Origin: Bauldia sp.
GTDB lineage: Bacteria; Pseudomonadota; Alphaproteobacteria; Rhizobiales; Kaistiaceae
Reading direction: 5' to 3'
Assembly (NCBI GenBank): GCA_020849325.1
Contig: JADLGL010000092.1
Coordinates: forward strand, 47,117-111,116
Length of the DNA: 64,000 bases
Made by a program: the position numbers and the translations under genes. Positions 17,318 through 25,727 of the stretch are shown in pieces. How positions within the stretch are numbered: position 1 is the first letter of the stretch; every line of letters begins with the position of its first letter. The notes beneath the pieces were generated by a model. It was given only the letters and a program-made list of their open reading frames with translations. It was not told the origin of the DNA and did no database searches.

Positions 17318-18904
17318 ATGAACGTCGCCGCCCGATTCCTCGAGCTTCTCGCCGCACAGGGCGACCGTCCGGCCATCCGCGAGCCGAACGGCGCGGTCGT
17401 CACCTTCGCCGAAATCCGCCGGCAGGCTCTCGGCCTCGCAAGGCTCCTGCGCGAGCGGGGTTTCCGCGAGGGCGATCCGGCGGTGATCCAGGTGCCGACG
17501 GGCGCCGTCTTCACCGTCACGCAGCTTGCGGTCGGCATCAATGGCGGCGTCTCGGTGCTGATCGAGCCCGGCTTCTCGGATGCGCTCTATCGCGACCGGG
17601 TGGCGGCGGCGCGGTCGAAATGGCTGCTGGTCCATCCGCTCGTCCTCTGGGCCAACCGGATTCCCGGCGCCCGGAATTTCCTCGCCAGGCGCGGCCAGCT
17701 CGTGCCGGAAGTGCTGCCGGAGACCGCCGACCTCCGCCGCGTCGTGCTCTCGAAGCGGCTCCTCCGCGAAGCGGAGACGGCATTCGACGAAAAGCTGCCG
17801 GTCGCCGACCTGTCGCCGCGCGCCGACTCCGCGATCATCTTCACCGGCGGGTCGACCGGGCAGCCGAAGGGCGTTCGCCTCTCGCACGGCTCGATCGCCC
17901 GCATCGTCACCAATGTCGGCGGCATCGCGAGCGCGTCGCGGACCCGGACCTACATCGCCGACAACCCGCAGCAGGTCGTCTTCGGCCTCGTCTTCGGCAA
18001 CGAGATCCTCGTCGCGCGCGGCCCCATGAAGAAGCGGGCCGCGTACATCCTCGGGCTCCTCCGCGAAGGCAAGGCCGGCGCCTATTTCGGCGCGCCCTAT
18101 GTCTGGATGGAGATGATGGAGCAGGCGGGCGCGAACCGCGGGCAGCTGTCGGACGACCTTCGGGCGGTCTATCTCGGCGGGGCGCCGGTGACGCCGGAAT
18201 TCCTGCGCCGGATGCGCGCCTGGCTCCACCCGGAGACGCGGATCGTGCTGATCTACGGCATGACCGAGGCGGGACCGGTCGCGACGGTTCCGGCCGAGGA
18301 AAAACTCGCCTGGACGGGCGAAGGCGATTTCGTCGGCCGCGTCGTGCCCGGCATCGACGTGACGCGGAAGGAGAACGGCGAGCTCGTCGTCAGCGGCGAG
18401 GCGCTGTTCACCGGCTATGTCGGCGGCGCCGAACGCGACCCGCTCGCGGGCTTCGACACCGGCGACCTCGGCGACATCCGGACGGCCGCCGACGGCGGCA
18501 AGGAACTCGTTCTCCGCGGCCGGATCAAGGACATGATCATCCGCGGCGGCATCAACATCTACCCGGCGACGCTCGAGGACGGCATCAGGGCGGTGCGCGA
18601 CGCCGCCGGACGGCCGGTGTTCCGCGAGATTGCGATGGTCGGTCTCTGGGATGCCGCGGCCGAGGACGAGGTGGTGGTGGTGGCGTGGCAGCCGATCGCC
18701 GGCACGACGCCGCCGGACGACGCGACGCTGCTGCGCCTCGTCAGCGCCGCCACCGGCCCCAACGCCGCGCCGGACCACCTCCTCCGCGTCGACGACATGC
18801 CGGTGATGGGGCGGCTGTCGAAGGTCGACAAGCGCGCGCTGCGTGAGCTGGCCGCCGCCCGCTTCGGCCTCGCCGTGGCGCCGCGGGGTCAAACCACGGT
18901 ATGA
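17318..18904 (+). CDS. OleC-like adenylate-forming enzyme (AMP-binding)
   Basis: The 528-residue ANL-superfamily enzyme has the P-loop TGGSTGQPKG, IYGMTEAGP, a TGD motif, the hinge GRIKDMIIRGGINIYP and C-terminal GRLSKVDK with the catalytic Lys. In Ole pathways OleC adenylates the 3-hydroxy acid to close a beta-lactone; a plain acyl-CoA ligase is the alternative. Gene order OleD, OleA, OleC supports the Ole reading. It starts at ATG 17318, 22 bases after the previous stop. Confidence 0.83.
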   Translation: MNVAARFLELLAAQGDRPAIREPNGAVVTFAEIRRQALGLARLLRERGFREGDPAVIQVPTGAVFTVTQLAVGINGGVSVLIEPGFSDALYRDRVAAARSKWLLVHPLVLWANRIPGARNFLARRGQLVPEVLPETADLRRVVLSKRLLREAETAFDEKLPVADLSPRADSAIIFTGGSTGQPKGVRLSHGSIARIVTNVGGIASASRTRTYIADNPQQVVFGLVFGNEILVARGPMKKRAAYILGLLREGKAGAYFGAPYVWMEMMEQAGANRGQLSDDLRAVYLGGAPVTPEFLRRMRAWLHPETRIVLIYGMTEAGPVATVPAEEKLAWTGEGDFVGRVVPGIDVTRKENGELVVSGEALFTGYVGGAERDPLAGFDTGDLGDIRTAADGGKELVLRGRIKDMIIRGGINIYPATLEDGIRAVRDAAGRPVFREIAMVGLWDAAAEDEVVVVAWQPIAGTTPPDDATLLRLVSAATGPNAAPDHLLRVDDMPVMGRLSKVDKRALRELAAARFGLAVAPRGQTTV

Positions 18905-18950
18905 CCGGAGCCGCGGGCGCGGGACTGGCCTCGATGGAGACTGACCGGAC

Positions 18951-20183
18951 TTGACGACAGGAACCGAAGACTGGAGCCGGCTTCCGGGCGCTCTGGTGCC
19001 GTTCAACTGGCCGGCGTTCTGGCAGAAACATCGTATCCTCCTGCGCGAGCAGAAGGCCTACGGCACGATCTTCTCCTCGCTGGCGTCGCGGCTCGGCTTC
19101 TATGCCGCCGGCCAGACCGGCTGGGCGCTCGACGCGCTGGTCCATCCGGACTGGAAGCGCACTAGGATGGCGCCGCCGATCTTCATCCTCGGCCACCAGC
19201 GCTCCGGCACGACGCTCCTCCACCGCCTCCTCTCCGAGGACAGGGCGCATGCGCGCTCCCTCCTCCTCCACGAGATGGTGCTGCCGGCGATCACGACGCA
19301 GAACTCGATCGCCCGCGTCGGCCGCTGGGATTCGCGGCATGGCGGCCGGATCGGCCGGCGCTTCCAGGACTTCCAGCAGCGCGTGTTCGCCCCGCTCGAC
19401 TACATGCACCGCCTCCGCCTCGACGAGATCGAGGAGGACGAGTTCGTCCTGTGGGGCATCTACGCCTCGACGATGGTGATCAACGATTCGCCGCTGAACG
19501 CCTCGGCGAAGTCGCTCGAAGACCTCCGCGATTTCCACCGCTGGCCGGTCGACCGCCAGATCAAGGCATTCGGCTGGTACCGGGCGACGCTGCTCAAGAA
19601 GGTCTACCGGTCGCCGACCGCCGACGGCAGCCTGCCGTGGATCGTGTCGAAGAACCCGCATTTCTCGCAGAAGATTCCCGAACTGATGCGCGTCTTCCCG
19701 GATGCGCGGATCGTCTATCTCGTCCGCAATCCGCTCGAGACGATCGCCTCGCGGCTCGACCTCATCCGCGGCATCTGGCGGCACCGCTTCAAGGGTTTCC
19801 GCGACATGAGCCGCGAGCAGGCGGACGCCATCGTGAAGGACAGCCTCCGCACCTATCTCAACGCCGAGCGCGACCTCTACGACGTGCCGGAGGCGCAGCG
19901 GATGATCGTCCATTACGACGAACTCCTGACGCACATCCCCGAGACGGTGCACCGCATCTACGAGCAGTTCGGCCTGCCGGGCCCGGACGAGAACCTCCTT
20001 GCCAGGCTCGCCGAGATCAGGGCGCGGAGGCGGCACGTCTCCGAGCACAAATACCACCTCGAGGAATTCGGCATCGACCCGGCGGAGCTCCGTGAGCAGC
20101 TCGAGCCGGTGTTCCGCAACCACGGCCTCGACGCCCGCGCTGCCGCCTTCGCGGAACGCGAAGCGGCGGGGAAGGCGGAATAG
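18951..20183 (+). CDS. PAPS-dependent sulfotransferase family protein
   Basis: The 410-residue protein contains the 5'-phosphosulfate loop ILGHQRSGTTLLHRLL (about residues 78-92) and the 3'-phosphate segment ARIVYLVRNPLETIASR, the two defining sulfotransferase motifs. It would transfer sulfate from PAPS to a hydroxyl, possibly on a lipid made by the preceding Ole-like genes (inference from position). The start is TTG 18951 with a weak GGAG upstream; the frame has no earlier good start. It lies 46 bases after the OleC-like stop. Confidence 0.85.
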   Translation: MTTGTEDWSRLPGALVPFNWPAFWQKHRILLREQKAYGTIFSSLASRLGFYAAGQTGWALDALVHPDWKRTRMAPPIFILGHQRSGTTLLHRLLSEDRAHARSLLLHEMVLPAITTQNSIARVGRWDSRHGGRIGRRFQDFQQRVFAPLDYMHRLRLDEIEEDEFVLWGIYASTMVINDSPLNASAKSLEDLRDFHRWPVDRQIKAFGWYRATLLKKVYRSPTADGSLPWIVSKNPHFSQKIPELMRVFPDARIVYLVRNPLETIASRLDLIRGIWRHRFKGFRDMSREQADAIVKDSLRTYLNAERDLYDVPEAQRMIVHYDELLTHIPETVHRIYEQFGLPGPDENLLARLAEIRARRRHVSEHKYHLEEFGIDPAELREQLEPVFRNHGLDARAAAFAEREAAGKAE

Positions 20184-20242
20184 CGTGCCGGCCGGCCGCC
20201 GGCGGATGGGCGCCCTCCCCTTCGACGCGCCCGTTGGACCGG

Positions 20243-20270
20243 CCTCTCCCCCGTCGAGGGGGGAGGGGGA
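20243..20270. repeat. CTCTCCCCC...GGGGGAGG hairpin overlapping a Shine-Dalgarno
   Basis: CTCTCCCCC / GGGGGGAGGGG around GTCGA forms a stem whose 3' arm is the only purine-rich ribosome-binding sequence of the DUF1214 gene starting at 20274. It belongs to the same CTCTCCCC family as 54373-54394 and 60667-60698. Confidence 0.6.
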
Positions 20271-20273
20271 TTC

Positions 20274-20834
20274 ATGATCGCCCTCGCCATCCTCCTCGGC
20301 ATCGTCCTCGGCGTCGCGTCGGCGGCGTTCGTGGTGTTCTTCCCGCCGTTCCGGCCGGTGATCCGGAACGGTGCGTGGATGACGAACCTGAAGGTCGGCA
20401 GCCGCGATGCGGGGATGTATCTGCGCGCCTTCATCGCGCTCACCGGCCTCTTCGCCCTCAACAAGCACGAGACGATCTACTACCGCGCCACCACCGACGA
20501 TGGCGGCCAGCCGATCCGGGCCGACCGCGACTACGTCATCTCGGGCGTGGACATCCCCGGACGCTGGTGGGCGATCATCGTCTACGGGCGCGACCATCAC
20601 CTGATCGCCAACCCGGCCGGCCGCTACTCGTTCAACATGGGCAACCTCGAGCGCGAGGCGGACGGGTCGTTCCGGATCGCCCTGTCGCGGACGGAGAAGG
20701 CGCGCAACTGGCTGCCGTCGGGCATGAAGGACCAGACGCTCTCGTTCTCGCTGAAGATCTACAACCCGTCGCCAGAGGTGTACGAGCGGCCCGACCGCAT
20801 CGCCCTCCCCCGCATCACGGCGGTGCAGCCGTGA
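20274..20834 (+). CDS. DUF1214 domain protein with N-terminal membrane anchor
   Basis: The 186-residue protein begins with one hydrophobic segment (about residues 2-26) and then a DUF1214 beta-rich domain: YYRATTDDGGQPI, DIPGRWWAIIVYG, YSFNMGNL and a conserved NWLPSG near the end. The biochemical role of DUF1214 is unknown. It overlaps the DUF1254 gene by 4 bases; these two domains often occur together, either as neighbours or fused. Confidence 0.8.
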   Translation: MIALAILLGIVLGVASAAFVVFFPPFRPVIRNGAWMTNLKVGSRDAGMYLRAFIALTGLFALNKHETIYYRATTDDGGQPIRADRDYVISGVDIPGRWWAIIVYGRDHHLIANPAGRYSFNMGNLEREADGSFRIALSRTEKARNWLPSGMKDQTLSFSLKIYNPSPEVYERPDRIALPRITAVQP

Positions 20835-21346
20835 GCGCCGGCGGCTTCATCCTGACGATGCTCGTCGTGGCGGCGGTGACGCATGTCGTCGTCATCCTCC
20901 GCTTCCCGTATCTCGTGATGCGGATCGTCCGGCGCGTCGCGAAATACCCGGTGAACGAACTCTTCCACATGCCGCCCACCACGGCCGAATCCCGCGCCGT
21001 GGTGCGGCCGAGCCCGGACCTTCTCTATTCCGCGTGTCTCTACGACGTGTCGGAGCGGGCGCTCCGCATCCGTGCGACGCTTCCGGGGAGCTACTGGTCG
21101 ATCTCGTTCTTCGCCAACAATACCGACAATTTCTTCGTGATGAACGACGCGGAGATCGCCGGGCGCGAGGCCGAGTTCGTGCTGGTCGGGCGGGGCAAGG
21201 CGAAGCCGGCCGGCCCCGGCACCGCGGTCGAGGCGCAGTCGGATCGCGGCGTCATCCTCATCCGGATGCTCGTCGAGCGGCCGGAGGCGATCCCGGACCT
21301 GATCGCGGTCCAGAAACTCGCCTACGCCGAGCGTTTGCCGGCCTGA
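20831..21346 (+). CDS. DUF1254-like protein with N-terminal membrane anchor
   Basis: The 171-residue protein starts at GTG 20831 (GTGA overlap with the DUF1214 gene). A single hydrophobic segment at about residues 5-30 is followed by a DUF1254-type domain (SPDLLYSACLYDVS, YWSISFFANNTDNFFVMND). It is short compared with full DUF1254 proteins. Its last 25 bases overlap the convergent prmB-like gene, so both strands code there. Function is unknown. Confidence 0.78.
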   Translation: MSAGGFILTMLVVAAVTHVVVILRFPYLVMRIVRRVAKYPVNELFHMPPTTAESRAVVRPSPDLLYSACLYDVSERALRIRATLPGSYWSISFFANNTDNFFVMNDAEIAGREAEFVLVGRGKAKPAGPGTAVEAQSDRGVILIRMLVERPEAIPDLIAVQKLAYAERLPA

Positions 21347-22287
21347 CGGCGGCTGCCGCCCCCGGCGGCAGCGAGGGGACGCAGAGCGTCCGCGGACAGC
21401 CAGAACACCTCGCCGCTCGATGCCTCGCTGTCGAGCCAGAGGAACTCCACCTCGGGATAGGCCGCTTCGAGCGCCGGACCGTCGCGGCCGACCTCGCACA
21501 GGAGGCCGCCTTCCGGCGTCAGGTGGTTCCAGGCGTCGGCCAGGATGCGGCGAACGACGTCGAGACCGTCCGTGCCGGCGGCGAGCGCGTTTGCGGGCTC
21601 GTGCCGGAACTCGGCCGGCAGTTCCCCCATCGCCACGGCATCGACGTAGGGCGGGTTGGCGATGATGACGTCGTAGCGGCGCTTGCCGAGCGGCTCGAAC
21701 AGGTCGCCGCGGAACAGGCTGATGCGGTCGCCGAGGCGGTGGTCGTCGACGTTGAGCGCGGCGAGTTCGAGCGCCGGAGCCGAGATGTCGACGGCGTCCA
21801 CCTTCGCGTTGGGGAAGAGGCGCGCGGCGAGTATCGCGAGGCACCCCGAGCCGGTGCCGATGTCGAGCGCGCTCCCGACCGCATCGAAATCCGGGATGAG
21901 TCCGGCGGCGTCGGGGCCGAGCGAGCCGTCCGACAGCATCTCGCCGATGAAGGAGCGCGGGATGAGCGCCCGCTCGTCGCTGCGAAAGCGGACGCCCTGG
22001 ATGTAGGCGGCGCCGACGAGGTAGGGCGCCGGCTTCCGCGTCGCCACCCGTGCGTCGACGATCGAGGCGAGGCGCGCGCGCTCGGCCGGCGTCAGGCGCG
22101 CGTCGAGGAATGGATCGAGGCGATCGACCGGGAGGCGGAGCGTTTCGAGGACGATGAAGGCCGCCTCGTCGAGCGCATTGTCGGTGCCGTGGCCGTAAGC
22201 GAGGTCCGCCGCGTTGAAGCGGCTCACCGCCCAGCGGAAGAAGTCGCGGACGGTGACGAAGCCGTCGGTCTCGTGTGCTGCGGTCAT
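21322..22287 (-). CDS. prmB: PrmB-like protein N5-glutamine methyltransferase
   Basis: The 321-residue class I SAM-dependent methyltransferase has motif I ALDIGTGSGCLAI and the catalytic NPPY motif. An N-terminal helical domain including HGTDNALDEA matches PrmB, which methylates Gln150 of ribosomal protein L3; HemK/PrmC (release factors) is the close alternative, but the N-terminus and length favour PrmB. ATG 22287 follows GAACGAGA; an upstream in-frame ATG at 22320 is possible. It is convergent with and overlaps the DUF1254 gene. Confidence 0.85.
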   Translation of the reverse strand: MTAAHETDGFVTVRDFFRWAVSRFNAADLAYGHGTDNALDEAAFIVLETLRLPVDRLDPFLDARLTPAERARLASIVDARVATRKPAPYLVGAAYIQGVRFRSDERALIPRSFIGEMLSDGSLGPDAAGLIPDFDAVGSALDIGTGSGCLAILAARLFPNAKVDAVDISAPALELAALNVDDHRLGDRISLFRGDLFEPLGKRRYDVIIANPPYVDAVAMGELPAEFRHEPANALAAGTDGLDVVRRILADAWNHLTPEGGLLCEVGRDGPALEAAYPEVEFLWLDSEASSGEVFWLSADALRPLAAAGGGSRRQAGKRSA

Positions 22288-22452
22288 GGTTCTCGTTCCG
22301 GCCCGCCGTTCCTTTGCCACAGGGGAAGCCGCGGCGCACGGCCCCGCGGCATCGCGCTTGCACGCTCCTCCCGGTCGGGCAGTCGACCGGAAGGCTCCGA
22401 GGCCCTAATAAGTCTCGCCCGCCGGCCGCGCCGGTCACACCACTGCGGTGCA

Positions 22453-23757
22453 ATGCTCCTCTGGCAGCTCGCCATCGTTGGGATCCTGTTCCTCCTCAAC
22501 GGCTATTTCGCAATGTCGGAGCTCGCGATCGTGTCGTCGCGGCGCGCGAGGCTTCAGGCGATGGCGGAGAAGAACGTCAGGGGCGCGCGGCGCGCGCTGA
22601 AGCTCCTCGACGATCCGACGGGGTTCCTGTCGACGGTGCAGATCGGCATCACCCTCGTCGGCGTCTTCAACGGCGCCTATTCGGGCACGACGCTGTCCGA
22701 GCCGCTCGCCGAGGTGCTGAACGACATCCCGGCGATCGCCGAATATGCGAACTCGCTCGCCATCGCGATCGTCGTCATCACCGTCACATACCTGTCGCTG
22801 ATCGTTGGCGAGCTGGTGCCGAAGCGGATCGCCCTCACCAATCCGGAGGGCATCGCCTGCTTCGTGGCGCCGGTGATGACGGTGCTCGCGAAGATCGGCG
22901 CGCCGATCGTCTGGTTCCTCCGCCTCTCGACCGAGACGGTGCTTCGCATCCTCCGGGTCAGGAAGACCGAGCAGAGCACCGTGACCGAAGAGGAAGTCCG
23001 GACGCTGATCGCCGAGGGCGCCGAGACCGGCGTGTTCCATCCGGAAGAGCGGGAGATGCTCGAAAGCGTCATCCGCGTGTCGGACCGCTCGGTGCGCCAG
23101 ATCATGGTGCCCCGCCCCGACGTCGTCTGGATCGACGTCGGCGATCCGCCGGACGCGATCATCCGCGAAATCCTCAAGAGCGGCCATTCGCGCTTTCCGG
23201 CGAGCCGCGGCGAAGTCGACGAGGTGATCGGCATCGTCCACGTGAAGGACCTCCTCAGGCAGGTCACCGTCACGGGCCAGTTCGACATCGCGAAGGCTCT
23301 CGCCGAGCCGCTCTTCATCGACGAGCACATGCCGATCCTGAAGCTCCTCGACCGCTTCAAGACCTCGGCGGTGCACATGGCGATCGTCCTAGACGAACAC
23401 GGCTCGTTCGAAGGCATCATCACGCCCACCGACATTCTGACCGCGATCGGCGGCGACCTGCCGGAGCACGAGGGCGACACCGACCCCGACGCCGTCCAGC
23501 GCGACGACGGCTCGTGGCTCCTTTCGGGCCGCATCCCGATCGACGATGCCGAACGGGCACTCGGCCTCAACGACATGGCCGGCGACGAGGATTTCCGGAC
23601 GCTGGCCGGCTTCGTCCTGCACCAGCTCGGGCGGATTCCGACCACGGGCGAATCGTTCACCTGGCGGAACTGGAGGTTCGAGGTGGTCGACCTCGACGGC
23701 CGCCGGGTCGACAAGGTGGTCGCGAGCCGGCTGGCGCCGGACCCCGAGCCGACCTGA
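22453..23757 (+). CDS. hemolysin/CorC-family CNNM-CBS membrane protein
   Basis: The 434-residue protein has a CNNM transmembrane domain (about 1-165: NGYFAMSELAIVSSRRARLQ, TLVGVFNGAYSG, GELVPKRIAL), two CBS domains (about 205-330, VPRPDVVWID, VLDEHGSFEGIITPTDIL) and a C-terminal CorC/HlyC FAD-like domain (GDEDFRTLAGFVLHQLGRIP). This is the usual YfjD/YtfL-type architecture, implicated in magnesium or other cation transport. The start is at ATG 22453 in a gap divergent from prmB. It converges with the degenerate ABC gene, 3 bases away. Confidence 0.9.
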   Translation: MLLWQLAIVGILFLLNGYFAMSELAIVSSRRARLQAMAEKNVRGARRALKLLDDPTGFLSTVQIGITLVGVFNGAYSGTTLSEPLAEVLNDIPAIAEYANSLAIAIVVITVTYLSLIVGELVPKRIALTNPEGIACFVAPVMTVLAKIGAPIVWFLRLSTETVLRILRVRKTEQSTVTEEEVRTLIAEGAETGVFHPEEREMLESVIRVSDRSVRQIMVPRPDVVWIDVGDPPDAIIREILKSGHSRFPASRGEVDEVIGIVHVKDLLRQVTVTGQFDIAKALAEPLFIDEHMPILKLLDRFKTSAVHMAIVLDEHGSFEGIITPTDILTAIGGDLPEHEGDTDPDAVQRDDGSWLLSGRIPIDDAERALGLNDMAGDEDFRTLAGFVLHQLGRIPTTGESFTWRNWRFEVVDLDGRRVDKVVASRLAPDPEPT

Positions 23758-23760
23758 CGA

Positions 23761-24513
23761 TCACGCCTCGCCGGCTGCGTCGCTCGCGGCGATGATGGCG
23801 GCGAACGCGCCGGCGATGCCACCCGGCCCGGCCGCGGCAAACCCCTCGCCCGTCCCGTCGAATACCATCCGGCCGCGATGGAGCACGGCGACGCGCGCCG
23901 CGGCCTCGGCCACGGCCGGCTCCGCCGTCGTCAGGAGGATCGCGGCCCCCTCCTCCGTCCGGAGGCCGGCGAGCTGATCGAGCACGACCCGGCGCTGGTC
24001 CGGTTCGAGACCGTCGACGGCGCGATCGGCGACGACGATCGGCGGCGACCCAAGGGCCGCGCGGGCGAGCGCGAGCTGCCGCCGGCTGGTCGCCGAGAGG
24101 ACGCCGGCGCGGTCCTTGCGGCGCTCGACGAGCGCGAACCGGCCGAGCGCGCGCGTGGCCATCGTGCGGCCTTCGCCGCGGGCGAGGCCGAGAAGACCGG
24201 CGCGATAGCGGAGGTGGCCGTCAACGGTCAGTTTCGGATCGAGATCCGGCTCCTCGAATGCGATGCCGATGCGGCCGAGGAGGTCGCGCCCGGCCTGCCG
24301 GAGATCCTGCCCGAAAAGGACGACCGAACCGCGGTCCGGACGCAGGAGCCCTGCCGCGAGCCTGACGATCGTCGAAGCCCCGGCCCCCGGTTGGCCGAGA
24401 AGGACGACGAGTTCGCCCGGGCGCACGGCGAGATCGACGCCGTCGAGCGCGCGCCCGCGGCCGAAGCGCTTCTCGACGCGCCGAAACTCGAGGATCGGCG
24501 ACCCCCCGTCCAT
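23761..24513 (-). CDS. ABC-type ATPase fold lacking all catalytic motifs (pseudo-ATPase)
   Basis: The intact 250-residue frame follows the ABC ATPase template end to end, yet every active element is altered. Walker A reads GQPGAGAST (Lys replaced by Ala46), the Q-loop Gln is Glu (AFEEPDLD), the signature is LSATSRRQ instead of LSGGQ, Walker B is VVADRA (catalytic Glu replaced by Arg164) and the switch His is Thr (LLTTAEP). The best family guess is the ATPase of the PQQ-alcohol-dehydrogenase-associated ABC system, since the propeller and binding protein of that system lie divergently next door; no permease is present. Codon use looks normal, and there is no frameshift. It is probably folded but not hydrolytic. 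Confidence 0.8.
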   Translation of the reverse strand: MDGGSPILEFRRVEKRFGRGRALDGVDLAVRPGELVVLLGQPGAGASTIVRLAAGLLRPDRGSVVLFGQDLRQAGRDLLGRIGIAFEEPDLDPKLTVDGHLRYRAGLLGLARGEGRTMATRALGRFALVERRKDRAGVLSATSRRQLALARAALGSPPIVVADRAVDGLEPDQRRVVLDQLAGLRTEEGAAILLTTAEPAVAEAAARVAVLHRGRMVFDGTGEGFAAAGPGGIAGAFAAIIAASDAAGEA

Positions 24514-24545
24514 GTCCGCTCCCGCCCCAAAACCCCACGAAGCCT

Positions 24546-24594
24546 AGAGCATGATCCGAAGCGGTGGCTACCGGTTCTTCGAAAGATCATGCTG
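24546..24594. repeat. Rhizobiales-type interspersed palindrome
   Basis: Arms AGCATGATC (24548-24556) and GATCATGCT (24585-24593) enclose a GAA...TTC inner stem and CGGTGGCTACCGG. I recognise closely similar elements dispersed in Rhizobiales genomes. It lies in the divergent gap between the pseudo-ATPase and the propeller gene. Confidence 0.75.
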
Positions 24595-24737
24595 CCTCAG
24601 GGAATCCGGCCGCCATCGCGACGCCGGCGTCCGAACGGCGGTTGACGCCACGCGACCGCCAAAAGAATGTGAGCGCCGCCCACAGCTTTCTGGCAACACC
24701 GGGCGAAAGCGCCTGAGCACCGTGGCGCAGGGAAATC

Positions 24738-25727
24738 ATGCTCGCCATCGTCGCCCGGCTCGGCTTCGCCCTCACATTCTGCATCGGCCTTGCCGCGGCA
24801 GCACCCGCGCTCGCGGCCGGAACGGGCTACATCTTCGTCTCGCACGAGCGCTCGAACGACATCGTCGTGCTCGACCCGCGCTCCTTCGAGGTGGTGGCAA
24901 CGATCGCGACCGCGGGGCAGCCGCGCGACATGGCCTTCAGCCCCAACCACACGCTCCTCTACGTCGCCTGCGGCGAGGACGATGTCGTCGAGGTGATCGA
25001 CCTCGCCACCTTCCGGGTCGTCGACACCATCGAGACCGGCCGCACTCCCGAGATGATCGCCATCAATCCCGGCGGCACGATGCTCTACGTCGCCAACGAG
25101 GACGAAGGCACGGTCCAGGGCATCGAGGTGATCAGCAAGCGCCTCCGCGCCGAGATCACCACGGGCGCCGAACCCGAGGGCCTCGCCGTCTCGCGCGACG
25201 GACGCTTCCTCTACATCACCTCCGAAATCGCCGACATGGTCCATGTGGTGGACCTTGCCACCGGCCGCATCGTCCGCAGCATCCTCGTCGGCAGCCGGCC
25301 GCGGCGCCTCGTGCTGACGCCGGACGGCACCGAGCTGTGGGTGACGAACGAGGTGAGCGCGACCGTGTCGGTCATCGATGTCGCGTCGAACACGGTGGTG
25401 GACACGATCGCCTTCCGCCCGCCGGGCGTCCGGACCGAGGACATCTCGCCCGTGGCGATCATCCCGACGCCGGACGGCTCGACGATGATCGTGAGCCTCG
25501 GCTATGCCAATCAGGTCGCCTTCATCGACGTGCGGGCGCGCGAGGTCCGGTCCTATGTCCTTGTCGGCAGTCGTGCGGCGGGTCTTGCCCTCAGCGGCGA
25601 CGGACGGACGCTCTATGTCGCGAACGCTCTTTCGGACGGCATTTCGGTGGTCGACGTGAACGCGCGGCGGACGCTTCGCGCCATCCCGACCGGACGCGTC
25701 CCGCACAGCGTGGTGGTCGATGGCTAG
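24738..25727 (+). CDS. YncE-type beta-propeller protein, PQQ-ADH-associated
   Basis: The 329-residue exported protein (signal peptide, cleavage near APALAAG) consists of seven-bladed propeller repeats with YVTN-type units (GYIFVSHERSNDIVVLD, TMLYVANEDEGTV, TELWVTNEVSATVSVID). It resembles the repeat protein of the ABC system linked to PQQ-dependent alcohol oxidation in proteobacteria. No PQQ dehydrogenase, cytochrome c or pqq gene is in the window, so that link rests on family resemblance and on the next gene. Its stop overlaps the next start. Confidence 0.85.
   Translation: MLAIVARLGFALTFCIGLAAAAPALAAGTGYIFVSHERSNDIVVLDPRSFEVVATIATAGQPRDMAFSPNHTLLYVACGEDDVVEVIDLATFRVVDTIETGRTPEMIAINPGGTMLYVANEDEGTVQGIEVISKRLRAEITTGAEPEGLAVSRDGRFLYITSEIADMVHVVDLATGRIVRSILVGSRPRRLVLTPDGTELWVTNEVSATVSVIDVASNTVVDTIAFRPPGVRTEDISPVAIIPTPDGSTMIVSLGYANQVAFIDVRAREVRSYVLVGSRAAGLALSGDGRTLYVANALSDGISVVDVNARRTLRAIPTGRVPHSVVVDG

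Noticed and set aside
23761..24513. Calling the degenerate ABC ATPase a pseudogene
   Set aside because: The frame is complete with no stop or frameshift and with normal length, so it is listed as a CDS for a probable pseudo-enzyme.
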